A stretch of 64,000 nucleotides of DNA from Datnioides undecimradiatus (lineage: Eukaryota; Chordata; Actinopteri; Lobotiformes; Datnioididae): contig WARS01000065.1 of NCBI GenBank assembly GCA_008933995.1, forward strand, positions 930,001 to 994,000. Direction: 5' to 3'. Position numbers and translations under genes: made by a program. Below the pieces are notes generated by a model. That model ran no database searches, was not told where the DNA came from, and saw only the letters and a program-made list of their open reading frames with translations. The first letter of the stretch is position 1. The number at the start of each line of letters is the position of its first letter. Below, one piece after another: positions 37,033 through 48,000 of this stretch.

Positions 37033-38309
37033 GGCGTCAGGCAGATGATGGATCAGATGAACAGTGGGAAGACAGAGATAAGGAAGATGAAGAAAGAGGA
37101 GGATGAGAGGGAGAGAAAAAAGAAGGCATCAAACTTGCGAGCCCTGTGGGTCTTTGCTTGCAGAGGGGTGGAGGGCAAATAGAGGCATGGTGGAGAATTC
37201 AAATGTCTTGGTGTCAGCGGGTTCATCTGCAATCTGCGCTGAATCCATCACACGTCTCAGCATATAGTCCTGCCGGAGCGTGGGGCTGATGCAATTAGTG
37301 TCGTGTGGTGTTACATTTTTAAAGCAGCACCAGGGACTTTTCTGCGCAGGCAACTTCAAATGACACAGAAAGGGAAGCAGTTTGCCATTTAGCAACTTTA
37401 CCACCTTGACATATTGTCACGAGGCAAAGTAAACTGCTCACAGTGCAGTGATCTCTAGCAAACTGAACAACAGACTGTACAGTTGAGGTTATGGTAAGGT
37501 GTGCTAGCAGTTGGATATTTTAATGGAAGAATAACAAGCAAAACATTGGATACGCTCCGGGGTGAGGCTGAAATTCAGCTGGAAAAACCCAACTAAGTTT
37601 TAATCAAATGGAAATCATCGTTTGTTCTGCGTGGTGATTTCTTACCCCCGACAGCAGCAATCTGTCAGGGCAAATAGATGAAACTGCAGCTTGAGTATCC
37701 AGTTAAGGCTGACAGCATGGCATATTTCATGTAAAACTGTTTCAGGAGCACGGCTGGGGTTTTGTTTTTTTTTTTTTTTGCCATTGCCTTTTTAAATTAA
37801 TGTAGCATTAGACTTTTTTGTCCAAATGAGTGCTCATTTCTCCCGCAGGGTAGCAAGAAGTTGAATGGATGGTGAGCTGTGTGCTGTCTGACCAACCAGG
37901 GGTTACAGGTGTTTATTTGTGTGCATGTAATATCTGTAGCGCCACAGAGTCTATACATTGTCAGCTTTCTGACGGTCATGGTGGTCAAATGTACTGCCAG
38001 CATGAACTCTGCGCTCCCAGTCACACAAGTTTAGTTTTGATGTAAGTGTCTTTTTCTGGGCAGACCACCCTGTCTCTCAAATCTAGCTATGTTTACATCT
38101 AGCCGTCAAGTTAATTTTATGCAAACTTTTAAAATCTTGAAATAAAGTCAAATGCAAATGAGGTGTTTTCCATTGGGCAGTTTGAAGTAAATGAAAAGGC
38201 TCCTAGAAAGTCAAACTTGAACATCCACATCCTGTCAACCACTGATCAGCGTCGGGTTTTCTTGGGCATAATATCACAGTCCCTCAGAAGCTCCAAACCA
38301 ACGTTCCTG

Positions 38310-38680
38310 CAACAAAACTGAACCATTCATTCCAGAAACAATCCCATGAAAGCAATAGTTTGACGCCTGGGAATATAGAAGCCCACTTACCAAGAAAAAT
38401 ATTCCGATATATTGGTAATTATATTGCTCCTGTCCAACCGTTAGCTTAGCTTAGCATATAAATGAAAGCAGCCAGCAGAGGCTTCGGACAGTGAGGAAAT
38501 AGTGTGGCACATAACCCACCGTGAAACCAAAGCTTGTCATTTTTAACATGCTCTCATTCAACTATAACAAGCGAGTCCGCGTATTTCCCCAAAAAACTAT
38601 TATTTTAAGGCTCAAATCAAGTTGTTTATGCACAAAGACACACTTTATGCGTGTCCACACAGCGAAGCATGTTATGAGTA
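38310..38680. mobile_element. Degraded interspersed repeat of a common fish family
   Basis: Two landmark phrases known to me from an abundant percomorph repeat are present: GTTAGCTTAGCTTAGCAT (about 38441-38458) and the group GCACATAACCCACCGTGAAACC (about 38508-38529) continuing into CTTGTCATTTTTAAC. In intact copies these lie in the same neighbourhood. The stretch before them (about 38360-38430) also fits the style of that family. The class cannot be stated with certainty, and no terminal repeats or target-site duplications can be delimited. It is clearly a decayed copy. Confidence 0.5.
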
Positions 38681-39122
38681 ACCATCAGCTTACGTTCTCA
38701 GCCTCAGAGATGTGATGTGCAGCCCCTCAAGGCAAATAACTATGTGGTTGAGGCAACTTCCTGTAGCAGGCAGGTTCAGCGTGGTAAGGAAAAAACAGAT
38801 TAACGTTAGTGTAAAGGAGAAAATAGGTGCAGACATCTCCAAGCGACACTGTGCGCATTTACTTTGGCACAGACTCAGACAAGCATGTTCTGTTCTGACA
38901 CATTTATACACACTTATCAGACCCATTCGTCGGAGCAAAAGGTGCCCCACGGTAAGCTCTCGCAGTGATGGATGGAATATTTCTGTCTCCAGTCAGCTTC
39001 TTCGTTTCAGCAGATCAGCCGCTCTCGTTGTGCCCGTCTCTTTCGAGTGAGACTTGCTGTAGTGAGGCATCAGCAGCAGAAGGGGAAAAAGAGGGTAAGA
39101 GATTTGATGGAGGGGGAGAGAG

Positions 39123-39151
39123 TGGGGGTGGGGGTGGGGGTGTGGGGGGGT
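39123..39151 (+). repeat. (GGGGGT)n G-rich run, G4-prone
   Basis: Four G-runs of five or more separated by one to three bases satisfy the usual G-quadruplex pattern on the plus strand. Confidence 0.8.
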
Positions 39152-39302
39152 GCAAGAGTGTGGAGAGAGACGTGTCTAAACCAGTGTTAATTGAACACAG
39201 CTGTACCTCGTTAAACATTAATTGGCAATTAATCACCCCCCCCCTTAGTTGAATGTAACTTGAATATATCTTTAAAGGCGAGAGAGTGAGTGTGTGATAG
39301 AA

Positions 39303-39325
39303 AGAGAGAGAGAGAGAGAGAGAGA
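39303..39325. repeat. (GA)n microsatellite
   Basis: About eleven GA units. Confidence 0.9.
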
Positions 39326-40521
39326 CGGGGAATAAAGTAAATTATTCACAGTAGCACAAGGAAAGCCTGTTCTAGCTCAACCTCCCTCTCTCACTCTACT
39401 TTTTCTCTCTTCCATCTTCTCACTCTCTCTCTCTCTGTGCTCCATTCAGCCCATTAATCTAGTTTTCTGCCTTTATCTCCGCTTCCTTCCCCTCATACGT
39501 CTGTAGTTCATCCAGAGATGGGGAGGGAGGGAGTCAAAGAGAGATGTCACAACAAGGAGGAAGTGCCACAGGGGAAAGGAGAGATGGAGGAGGAGGAGGA
39601 GGAAGGAGAGGCCCTGATGCTCCAGTATGAAGGGAATATTGAGAAACAGAAATGACTGTGTGTGTAACTACGTCCATTCTTACATCAACTGATCGAGCGA
39701 TGCTGTAAGAGCTGTAAAAAGGGAAAATGGTGTGAATCCATTCAGGGTTTTCACGTACTTGTAGACAGATGCTGTAGTTCTGTTCTTTGTCTTTGTCCTT
39801 TCTTGAGATCTAAACTGTGTCCACCACAGCCAACAAGAAGTGAACTGACACAATCAAAAACCGCCTAGTTTTAGCCGGTGTGAACCTTAGCTCACTCTCC
39901 CTCAGCTCTCCATGACTGTCTTGTTTTCCTATTTAATCACACAATATAGTTGTTCTCCTCTACATATACCATACTGTGCGACACTTTTGTCCAATTTGGG
40001 ACAAGGCACAGACTCTTGGACACCTTCGAAGGCATCCATGGTGTATCCCTCGGTTGTACATTTGAAAGTGACAGAGATAGTTGTGTAAAGAACGTTCAAC
40101 ATCCATGACCACTCGCTGCAGGAAATGTGCAGGTTTGTCGGATTGTCGGTGAAAAAGTTTAAAAAAAGATTCAGCCCCCTCCCCAGCCAGTTCCAGTGTC
40201 AAGAAGGTGTGTGTAGAGAGAGCCAAAACTGAGAGAAAAGGTGTCTTTTCAAATGCAGCCAGCTACTGTGGATGTACTTTCAGAGCAACCGGTGAATGCT
40301 GCTGAAGTCTATATCCAGCATATGTGGCCACGGGCACTTTGTGTTCCTAGTTTTTGAAGACATACTGCGTGTGAAATAAACCCAGTCTATCCTGCAGATC
40401 CAGTGTGTCGGGCTGCTCTGCCCAGTGCTGCTGGCTCTTATATAACAGCGCTGATTACAGCAACAAGGATAACCTGCAGTGCACTCACTGACACACATTC
40501 TTTCTCTCCCGCCTCCCTTCA

Positions 40522-41124
40522 ATGTGCCGCTATCTCGTCATCCCCGCTCGCACTTCTGTGCTCTCACCCAAATCTCTGCCATTTCCATCTCGTTCAATTA
40601 AACGCTCTCTTAAACGCTTTGTTTCCTTCTGTCTCTCTCCATTATCTGTCGCTACTTCGTTTCTCTTGGCTCTTTTTATCGGTGTCATTTTGGCCGCTTC
40701 CCAAAATTCCCAGCCTCTCTCCGCCTCTACCTCTTTTTCACTGTCCTCCCTATCAGTCGCCATCTATCTGGCCTCACCATCTACGTGTCTCTTTCCCTCT
40801 CTCTCTCTCTCTGTCTCCGTCTGGGCTGCAGCTCAAATATTACAAACGCAATTGCATACTGGCTCGGAGCCAAATCAGCAAGGCGATAAATCAATACAGC
40901 GAGAGAATTATGTAACGTGCCACCATATTGACTGGCCTTCTCTCCTCATCCTCCACCCTCGCTGGGTGGTTTCCTCCACTGCTCCTTGCTCCCTGTCATC
41001 GACTAACCTTGTTAGGCCTCGGGGTGAGTTTTGGAGTAAAGGAGTCTTCCATCCACTGACATGCAGGTTCATACAACTGCTGTCATCAGACAATTACCCT
41101 GTGTTTAAAGTAGCAAGGGAATAA
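40522..41124 (+). CDS. 200-codon frame behind a TATA element, doubtful
   Basis: The frame begins MCRYLVIPARTSVLS. It has a hydrophobic segment at about residues 47-61 (SFLLALFIGVILAAS), which could be a membrane span, then a Ser-rich middle. A mixed-composition C-terminal third contains HTGSEPNQQGDKSIQREN. A TATATAA box (40439-40445) lies 77 bp upstream of the ATG. However, the first half is CT-rich, which suppresses stop codons, and a second frame of 170 codons overlaps it. No family is recognised, so chance is likelier than a gene. Confidence 0.1.
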   Translation: MCRYLVIPARTSVLSPKSLPFPSRSIKRSLKRFVSFCLSPLSVATSFLLALFIGVILAASQNSQPLSASTSFSLSSLSVAIYLASPSTCLFPSLSLSVSVWAAAQILQTQLHTGSEPNQQGDKSIQRENYVTCHHIDWPSLLILHPRWVVSSTAPCSLSSTNLVRPRGEFWSKGVFHPLTCRFIQLLSSDNYPVFKVARE

Positions 41125-41189
41125 TTGCCAAAAAAAGAGAGAACAGTTGAGTGTAAAGATTATCTTATTATATTAACATTATGTTCTTG

Positions 41190-41470
41190 TAGTGCGAGTA
41201 GTCTTTGGTAAGTAGTCTGCCATGTGCAACAAAGGGTTGTGAGTTTAAGCCACACCCTAAGTAAAGATGTTGTCTAGTGGCAGCTCAGTGAAGAAACATA
41301 CCTCTGCAGTGTCATTTGGCAGACGCCTTTATCCAAAGCAATGTACGTAATAGAATAAGTGGTTTGCATCCTGGCTGTGACCTTACTGTGTGAGCTTTGC
41401 CATTTCTCCCCATGTGTGTGAGGGACATTATTGACTGGCCTCCGACTGGAGCAGTGGGGTTGGACTAAAT
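41190..41470 (+). mobile_element. SINE-like relic with L2-type tail
   Basis: A tRNA-like head is suggested by the B-box-like phrase GGGTTGTGAGTTTAAGCC (41234-41251). About 60 bp on, CATTTGGCAGACGCCTTTATC followed by CAAAGC is the complement of the 3' tail shared by fish L2 LINEs and their SINE partners (GCTTTGGATAAAAGCGTCTGC in fresh copies). Then CTGTGTGAGCTTTGCC with TTCTCCCCATGTGTG resembles another very common fish repeat phrase. Head and tail appear in opposite orientation, so this may be two nested or abutting relics. All parts are diverged. Confidence 0.6.
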
Positions 41471-41546
41471 GATGCTGTGTCATGATGCTGTGTCATGATG
41501 CTGTGTCATGATGCTGTGTCATGATGCTGTGTCATGATGCTGTGTC
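41471..41546. repeat. 13-bp minisatellite, about six copies
   Basis: The unit GATGCTGTGTCAT is repeated five times exactly, plus a partial sixth copy. It sits at the 3' edge of the SINE-like relic, where short tandem tails are common. The perfect copies suggest recent expansion and likely length polymorphism. Confidence 0.95.
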
Positions 41547-42764
41547 CATGCGATAGCTTGGTAATTGCTTCAATGTCCAAGGAATACCTTATAGGCTAAT
41601 GTCTGATACGTTTCCTCCCCTTTAGGTGTGTTATCGTGCACTATTTGTTGTGATATTCACATAGCTGGTGGCAGCACTATGATTTCATCAAATGTATAAA
41701 GTAAACTTTTGTCTGTCACTTCATTGTGTGACTTCCTTTTCAAATGGTGACCAGTCTCTAGTGGTAGCCCAGTTCCTTTTCTCCTCCAACAAATAAGGTG
41801 TTTTTGTTTGATCGCAGTGTGATGTTGGGCAGGCAGCAGGTCAGCTCTTCTGTGACCTCCAAGCTCTTTTCTGCAGCCCTATGCAAAGTAATGTTTACTG
41901 AATCCTGCCAGAGGACTAGACCCAACACAAAGAATCATTTCACAGTTACACTTTCCCCAATTATGAATGCCTCCGCTCCTGCTGTGCATTTTAGCATGCT
42001 TGAAGTGTCTGTGCTCTGTTTCATTCTGTAATTGCATAACAGATTTCATGATATTGTTAAGTTTCTTTTGTTTTGATGTTTTATTTCAGAATTTGAGTTG
42101 AACAGTATTAAGCTAGTAAAAAATAGGCAAGTAAGCCATGAGCCTTAGGTGGAGAATGTGTGTTTTCACTGGTGGGTACACACCAGCTGGAGAGCGTATG
42201 ACACTGCGGTGGCCCATATACCAATATGTTCAAAAGCTAATCTATTATACATTTGTGTTCATGTAAACTACGTGCAGAGTTGAAGGATCTTACGACTCAA
42301 GCATATGTGATCAAACTAATTAGAAGTGGTTATCAGCTGTAATACATTTCCACTGCAGCTGTTTTTCCGATGAAACGTTTTCACTTCAAACAGGCAGCTT
42401 TAAAGCGTGCATGCATGCTAATACAGCAGGAGCTGAAATGAAATTAACCTCTCTCTCCGAGGCCTGACACATTCAACAACTGGCACAAGCTCGGCTGTTG
42501 ATTTTATGGAAACTCCTCAGTTGTGCCTTCGGGGTTATTGTCTCTGTGTTCTCAGTTTCCTCTACATTCTGGTCATGCAGTCTGGAGCTTCTGTGGCTCC
42601 TGGTGCCCTAACTGTAAGGCAGGAGATGGGCAGGAGGTGGGGGCAGTCTCTATAGGAGTCGGCGGTGAGTGCAGCAGTAGTGCCTATTTCCTCCAGCCTG
42701 TGCCTGGTCAGAGAGTGCAGCGGCTCCATGCTGTATTTTCCATGCCGTCACCCCCCCCCGCTCG

Positions 42765-42765
<1 letters not shown>

Positions 42766-42806
<41 letters not shown>

Positions 42807-42857
42807 CTTTTCTCTCTCTCTCTCTCTCTCTCCCTCCCTTTCTCTCTCTCTCTCTCT
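42766..42857. repeat. (CT)n tract, about 90 bp
   Basis: A long interrupted CT run preceded by C9. Homopurine-homopyrimidine mirror symmetry of this length can form triplex (H-DNA). It accounts for the poly-Ser/Leu frames here. Confidence 0.95.
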
Positions 42858-42957
42858 AAGCTTTCTGACTGTAGTTTTCTCTCTGCTCTGGGAATTCTAC
42901 ACCCTCCTGCAGTAGCCCGGCACTCCAAGAGGGCAGGCATGGTGTATTCTGTGACCA

Positions 42958-42958
<1 letters not shown>

Positions 42959-42990
<32 letters not shown>
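42959..42990. repeat. (TG)16 microsatellite
   Basis: Uninterrupted TG units. Confidence 0.95.
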
Positions 42991-42992
<2 letters not shown>

Positions 42993-43729
42993 TTAGGAAA
43001 CATCTCTTGGTGAGAAAAGAAACATAAAAGCATGCATTTTTGTGTGTATCTGTGTGTGTATCTGTGTCACATGCTAACAAGTGGCCACCACTTATTCCAC
43101 TGTCCCTGTCTGAGAGCTCTGTGAGACTCAAATAGTTTTTAGTAATGCTGTAAGGCAGGGTACGTATGTACCACCATGTTTAGTAAAGGGCAATCAAAAG
43201 ATAATTTATCAGGAAACATTATATTAGACTTTCTAAATGTCATTATGAATACTTTGGGTTCTCTGCTCATTTGTTCGCCCTCTCAAGTTGCACATAAGTA
43301 ATATTGATCTGGAGCAACACGAGCTTTGTGGGGCGTAAATGTCAAGAATGTCTAGTGACAAACAAGAAAACCTACACTGATATAATAGTGTATGGAAGTG
43401 AAAATGTCGTGCTGCAACACTAAAAATTCATCCACCGCACCACACTTACGTAGTGATTGATAATAGCCAAATTGTATGTGTCAGTTAAACCTATTTCCTG
43501 GTTTTGACTTTTGACCTGCTTATACTTTCGCGTAGCTGCGTGTTTTCCTCTGCAGTGAGGAATGAGTGACACTTGACAACAGTTTACGCCTTTAGTTTAA
43601 ATTCAAATAATGTTTCACTAATTATTCTGGTAAATAGATCTTAATAACTGCATATGATGGACAGACCCAGGCTGAACTGGAGCAAAGTTTTCGGGTTCAG
43701 TACTGACAAAAAGAGTAAGTGCGAACTCA

Positions 43730-44110
43730 GTCTGCAAAGAGGAGCGGCAGTAAAGCAATCATCTAATTCATTCAATTAGAAACAGAAATTAGATGCAATC
43801 AAATCAATCAAAACATTAAGCATGCTGACAGAGTAACTAAATGCAGGCAATGCGTTAGCAGGTCTTCCTCTGGTCACGCTGTACCAGATCTGGATACTGA
43901 ACCTGGAAGCCATTGTTCTCGTGGTGCCACATGTTAGCCGGTTTTTATGTGAAACCCTTATCGTTGGCTTCACACATCTGTTGGTGCAAAGATGTTGGTG
44001 TAATAAATTCACATCTGCGCTGCAACACACACTGCACAGCTTTATAACCCCGATCGAAGGTTATCTGCATCTGTATCGATTTGTTTGTTTTCTTTTAACC
44101 GTCACCGTGT
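43730..44110. promoter_or_regulatory. Candidate conserved element
   Basis: A repeat-free block with stacked homeodomain/PBX-like cores: TTCAATTAGAAAC near 43773 and GCAATCAAATCAATCAAAAC near 43795. A long run of balanced composition (43850-44060) follows and is open on both strands. This looks like a conserved non-coding element. The frames (plus strand includes CETLIVGFTHLLVQ) match nothing known to me. Confidence 0.28.
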
Positions 44111-44304
44111 GTAGCGTAGGTCAACGCATGTCTCCATCAGGGTAACATCCACACTAATGAAGAAGAAATCGAGGTACTGGAAGTGAACACAGAGCTCCTT
44201 CTGCTCTCCAATCCATCTGTTTTGACACACAGAGGTGAGGAGGAAGGATGGAGAGGAGGAGGGAGGAGTGGTAGACGAATGAGAACGAAGGCCAGATCAG
44301 GCTG

Positions 44305-44341
44305 AGGGAGGGTGGGGGGGTGGGGGGGGTGGGGGGGGTGG
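44305..44341 (+). repeat. Poly-G cluster, G-quadruplex-prone
   Basis: Five G-runs, three of them seven to eight bases long, are separated by single A or T bases. It lies about 430 bp upstream of the candidate first exon at 44.79 kb, so it could act as part of a promoter. Confidence 0.8.
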
Positions 44342-44739
44342 AAAGGGGAGGTGCTGTTTAGAAAGGCAGTGAGTGAAAAAAAAAAAATCAGAGGGAGGCA
44401 GGCTGGGGGGTTGGGCTCTGAGCCTGTGCATGTGTATGTGAGAGAGGGGAGAGAGAAAGCAGCAAGCGAATGTGTGTTGTGTATGTCTGTGTGTGTTTGT
44501 GCGCGTGTGTGCACTCGCTCTGTTCCTTTCCTTTCTTTGTTTGACTACTGAGTGGGAAAAAAAAGCGAGACAGAATATAGAGAGATAGAGAGAGGGTGAG
44601 GAAGAGAAACACAGACAGAGGAGGAGAAAAGAAAGAAGAGGATCTAAAACCAGAGTCCTTTTTCTTTTTAGAGAGAGAGGGTGAAGGAGAAAAGGCAGGA
44701 TTTCTATTTTGGTCTGTTTTTCTTGTTTTTCCCCCTTTG

Positions 44740-44790
44740 CAGCTAGTAAAATAAGAAAAAATATATACAACAACAGCATTACCAGCACTG
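44740..44790 (+). promoter_or_regulatory. TATA-like core promoter candidate
   Basis: An A-rich run containing TATATA (44762-44767) lies about 30 bp upstream of the likely start of the 44.79-45.10 kb exon candidate. Purine-rich DNA with GA and poly-G blocks precedes it. Confidence 0.25.
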
Positions 44791-45095
44791 AATGCATTTG
44801 ACAGCAGTGTCATATTCAGGAGCAGTGTGTGTTTTTATTAATGCTGGCTCGGTGCGCGCGTGTGTGCGTGCACCGAGAGGTAAGAGGCAACCTGTGCAAT
44901 TTAAAGGGAAAATACAAGGCACACACAAAGCTGGGAGCGCAGGCAGGAAGGCAGGCAGCAGGAAAGGCAGGGAAAGGAAAAGGTAGTGGGAATCTGCTGA
45001 GCTGGCTGACGCTTTAACTAACAAACCGCCTTTGGATTTTACTCCACCGAGCCGACCCGGTGTGTCCCTCTGAGCTCAACCTGAGCCCAGCGACG
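44790..45095 (+). other. Candidate alternative first exon with two donors
   Basis: Two strong donors follow GC-richer leader-like DNA: GAG|GTAAGA after 44879 and ACG|GTAAGA after 45095. Between 44848 and 44877 lies a 12-bp hairpin. A TATA-like element is at 44762-44767. The last part (CCGAGCCGACCCGG onwards) has CpGs and no long frame in the plus sense, as expected for a 5' UTR. It could feed transcripts into the exon at 63424. The start site is a guess. Confidence 0.35.
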
Positions 45096-48000
45096 GTAAG
45101 ACAAGCTTCCTATCCACAGGCTCTCAGCTGTTTTCGCTGCTGCCACTCTGCAGACAAAAGCAGGAGAAAGTTGCTGTGCGTGTGTGCAGATGGAGAGGAG
45201 CTAAGCTAAAGGCTGAAGCTAAGGCTAAAAGGCGTGAGGGAGAATGCAGCACAAAGGGCTTGTGTGTGCTCCAGCTGGGGCTCTGTGTGTATGTGTATGT
45301 GTGTGTTTTTGTGGACTGGCTTGAATGTTTATGTCACGGGGCTTCCCAAACTTTTGCATGTGAAGGATGCCCCAAAATAGACAAGCACCGGACTGCAGAG
45401 CCCCTTTTTGGTCAAAGATTTGTCCTGTCCTGGCCGATCGTGTACGGGATCTGGAGAGAGTGGATCACATTGGTCATTATATAGAGTGTCTCTGCTGCAT
45501 GGCACACAGCAAATATTTACAAATTAAGCATAAAAAGTGTCATGTTGGTGGGGAACAAAAAGGAAAACCAGCGAGTCAGGGGAAGTCTTCAGGGGTCCCA
45601 ACATGTTAGTTTAAAACCCCGTGGTTGATGTCACAGCAGGGCGATTTAAATACCCCCGATGGCCTCGCAGCCAGCTGGCTCACCGGCGCGGAAAACAAAA
45701 CACAAAAGTAGTTAATTTTGACTTCTGCGTGTCTTTGTCATCCCATTTCACCCCTCTATCCCCCTCTTCCATGTCTTTCCTCTGTCTTTCATCATCAGCC
45801 CTCCACTCTTCGATGATTTAAATGTGGTTGCACAACCTTTCTGTCTCTTTCTTTCTCCCCACCTCGTCTCCTTGTGTCTCTCCTTTCTTCATTGCGCTTT
45901 CAGGTTGCTCCCTCTTTTATTTCTCCCATCCTGAAATAGGTGACTGCATTAAACAGGGGGTCTTGTGACTTTGCTGCCTAAGCATTAATCAGTGAATGCC
46001 TCTCATCTGCAGACACACACACACACACACAGATGCCGGCTCTCACTAGCTTCTTACACACAGTTAAACACACACACACACACACACAAAAAGAGCTCAG
46101 TAGTACAAAGTGTGTTGTCTGATGGAATGTTGTGGTCTAAGGAGCTCTCATCTTGTCAGAGGTCTGGTCTCTGCGGTCAGTACCCGTTTTGTAAATGTGT
46201 GTGTTTGTGTGTTAGTTGCAGACATAAAAAGAGCTAATAGGAGCTGGGGTAGTGTGTGTGTGCGTGTGTGCCTACATGGGTGTGTGAGAAACCTTACAAC
46301 ACTTGTGCCAAGCGTTTGCCGGACTAATATGCGGTGTCATTGTGTGCGTGCGTGTGTGTGTTTGTGTGTGTGTCCGTCCCTGTCCTAATTAAGTTGGTGG
46401 CCCCCACACACACACACACACACCACCCCCCACTGCATCACAATACAATAGCCACAAACATTCCTAGAATGAAGCCTCACTAGAAAGTCATCTCACGCGT
46501 ACTACTGTAAACCGATCCCTACAGTACTCCTCCACACACACACACACGTGAGTGCCCGGCCTGCACATGCGCGCACACACACTTCCACACACAAGGCAAA
46601 ATTACTGTTACTATTCCATTTGCCGCCCCCACCCTTCCTGTTCTCCCCCGGGGAATTTCCTTCTTTCTCTCTTTTCATTAGTTCAGTACCATCGGAAGTG
46701 GAGCGTCCTCTACTCTCTGACATTTCTCTCTCCTTTTTTCTAGTCTTTCTTTATGCCTTCACCACTTCCTGTCCAGCTGCGATTATCCAATAGTGGCGTG
46801 CCAGGCGCGGTTCAGCCAAGGTCGCCTGCTGTGGACTGGAATACATATCATAGCTGTCGCTCACTACCAGCATAGCGCCTGATTAGGAAATACTGTATAC
46901 AGGACACAGCCAGCACTATTAACATGCTAATCTGTTTTATGCACAACTGCTGGTTCCCCATGCTGAATACGGACAGCTGTGTGTATTACAGGAGAATATG
47001 ATGGTATGATGTATTACATATTACAGTGTCAGGAGGTGATTTTCTACAGAGATGGATGGCTTTTTGATGGAGTTCTGTATGTTTGATCGAATAGAGACAC
47101 TAACAATTTGAGTTGTACGCAACGTGCTGTGCAGTTGAACAGGTTTTTGAAGGACGACAACAAATAGGCTATTATGATATGGCAGATAAAGATATTATGC
47201 TGGAACGGAGCTGACTTAAATAGAATGACTTAGATTATACAATACGAGCGAGTATCATACTCTATAATAAGCAGTTGTGTGGTAAACTCAACATCACATG
47301 GCATGAACATGTAGTAGAACAAAGCTTTTTGTATGAAGAACATATGGCAGAAAAGACTATTACCACATTGGAATTGGATTTCTCATTGTTAAGTTTGTAA
47401 GTTTTTTAATATGTGTCATACCAAACGTATGAAAAAGATATCTTTTGTGCTTTTTCCATAAATCATCTTTACCTGCACTTCAAACTGTGAAAACTAATGG
47501 CTAAAGTTTATTCCAGTCAAGTCATCCCTTCTTCCTTCTTCTCTCAGGGAAACAAAGACGGGAAAAAACACACAACAACAGAAAACATGGAAACAGTGGT
47601 GGATACAATAGTATCAAACATAAAGAGAGGGGTTATGTTTTTAGTTGGGCACAAAAAGTAATACAGTATAATAGCATCTATAATGTGGTGAGACAGATTC
47701 CATTACTTTTCCATTATGGTTGTTGGTTTTTCTCTCTAGGCTTCAGTTTTCTCCCACCCCGTCTGTCACCCACCATGCTCAGTGTTCCTCTGCAGATGTG
47801 CACACACATAAACACACACACATAGGAGGGAGGTGGGGTTGGAGGTTTTGTGATTGAATTTGTGTGTGTGCATGTGCTGCTCTCCTCTTTACCCCTCCTC
47901 AGCCCCGGGGCAGTCCCCCCCCCCGCCCGGCTGAAGGGGGGGAGAGTGTGCATTCATTGGAATGGGCTGAGATGGGATTGAGTGTGCTGCCTCAAGAAGA

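Larger units (their letters stand above)
35980..38300. other. Intron-like stretch after the 35913 exon
   Basis: This holds TG and CA tracts, a purine-rich block (36.35-36.48 kb), an ACAG tandem and a GGGA run. The repeat-free piece at 37.19-37.36 kb is open on the minus strand (containing LRQDYMLRRVMDSAQIADEP) and could be a conserved element, but it lacks splice signals. A 16-base poly-T follows at about 37763. Confidence 0.4.
38690..41190. other. Non-coding stretch with a CT-rich open region
   Basis: This contains a donor-like site (CACG|GTAAGC at 38950), a G-rich run (39123-39151), a GA tract, and a purine-rich block at 39.51-39.61 kb. At 40439-40445 there is a perfect TATATAA element, 80 bp before the ATG of a 200-codon frame (entered separately). 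Confidence 0.4.
41547..43725. other. Non-coding stretch
   Basis: AT-rich DNA with a long CT microsatellite, a TG tract and nothing gene-like. A cluster of repeat-free sequence at 42.2-42.5 kb shows no notable motif array. Confidence 0.5.

Noticed and set aside
44297-44813. Minus-strand frames of 125-166 codons
   Set aside because: They come from purine-rich plus-strand DNA read as Ser/Leu/Phe/Pro low-complexity, and they overlap each other.
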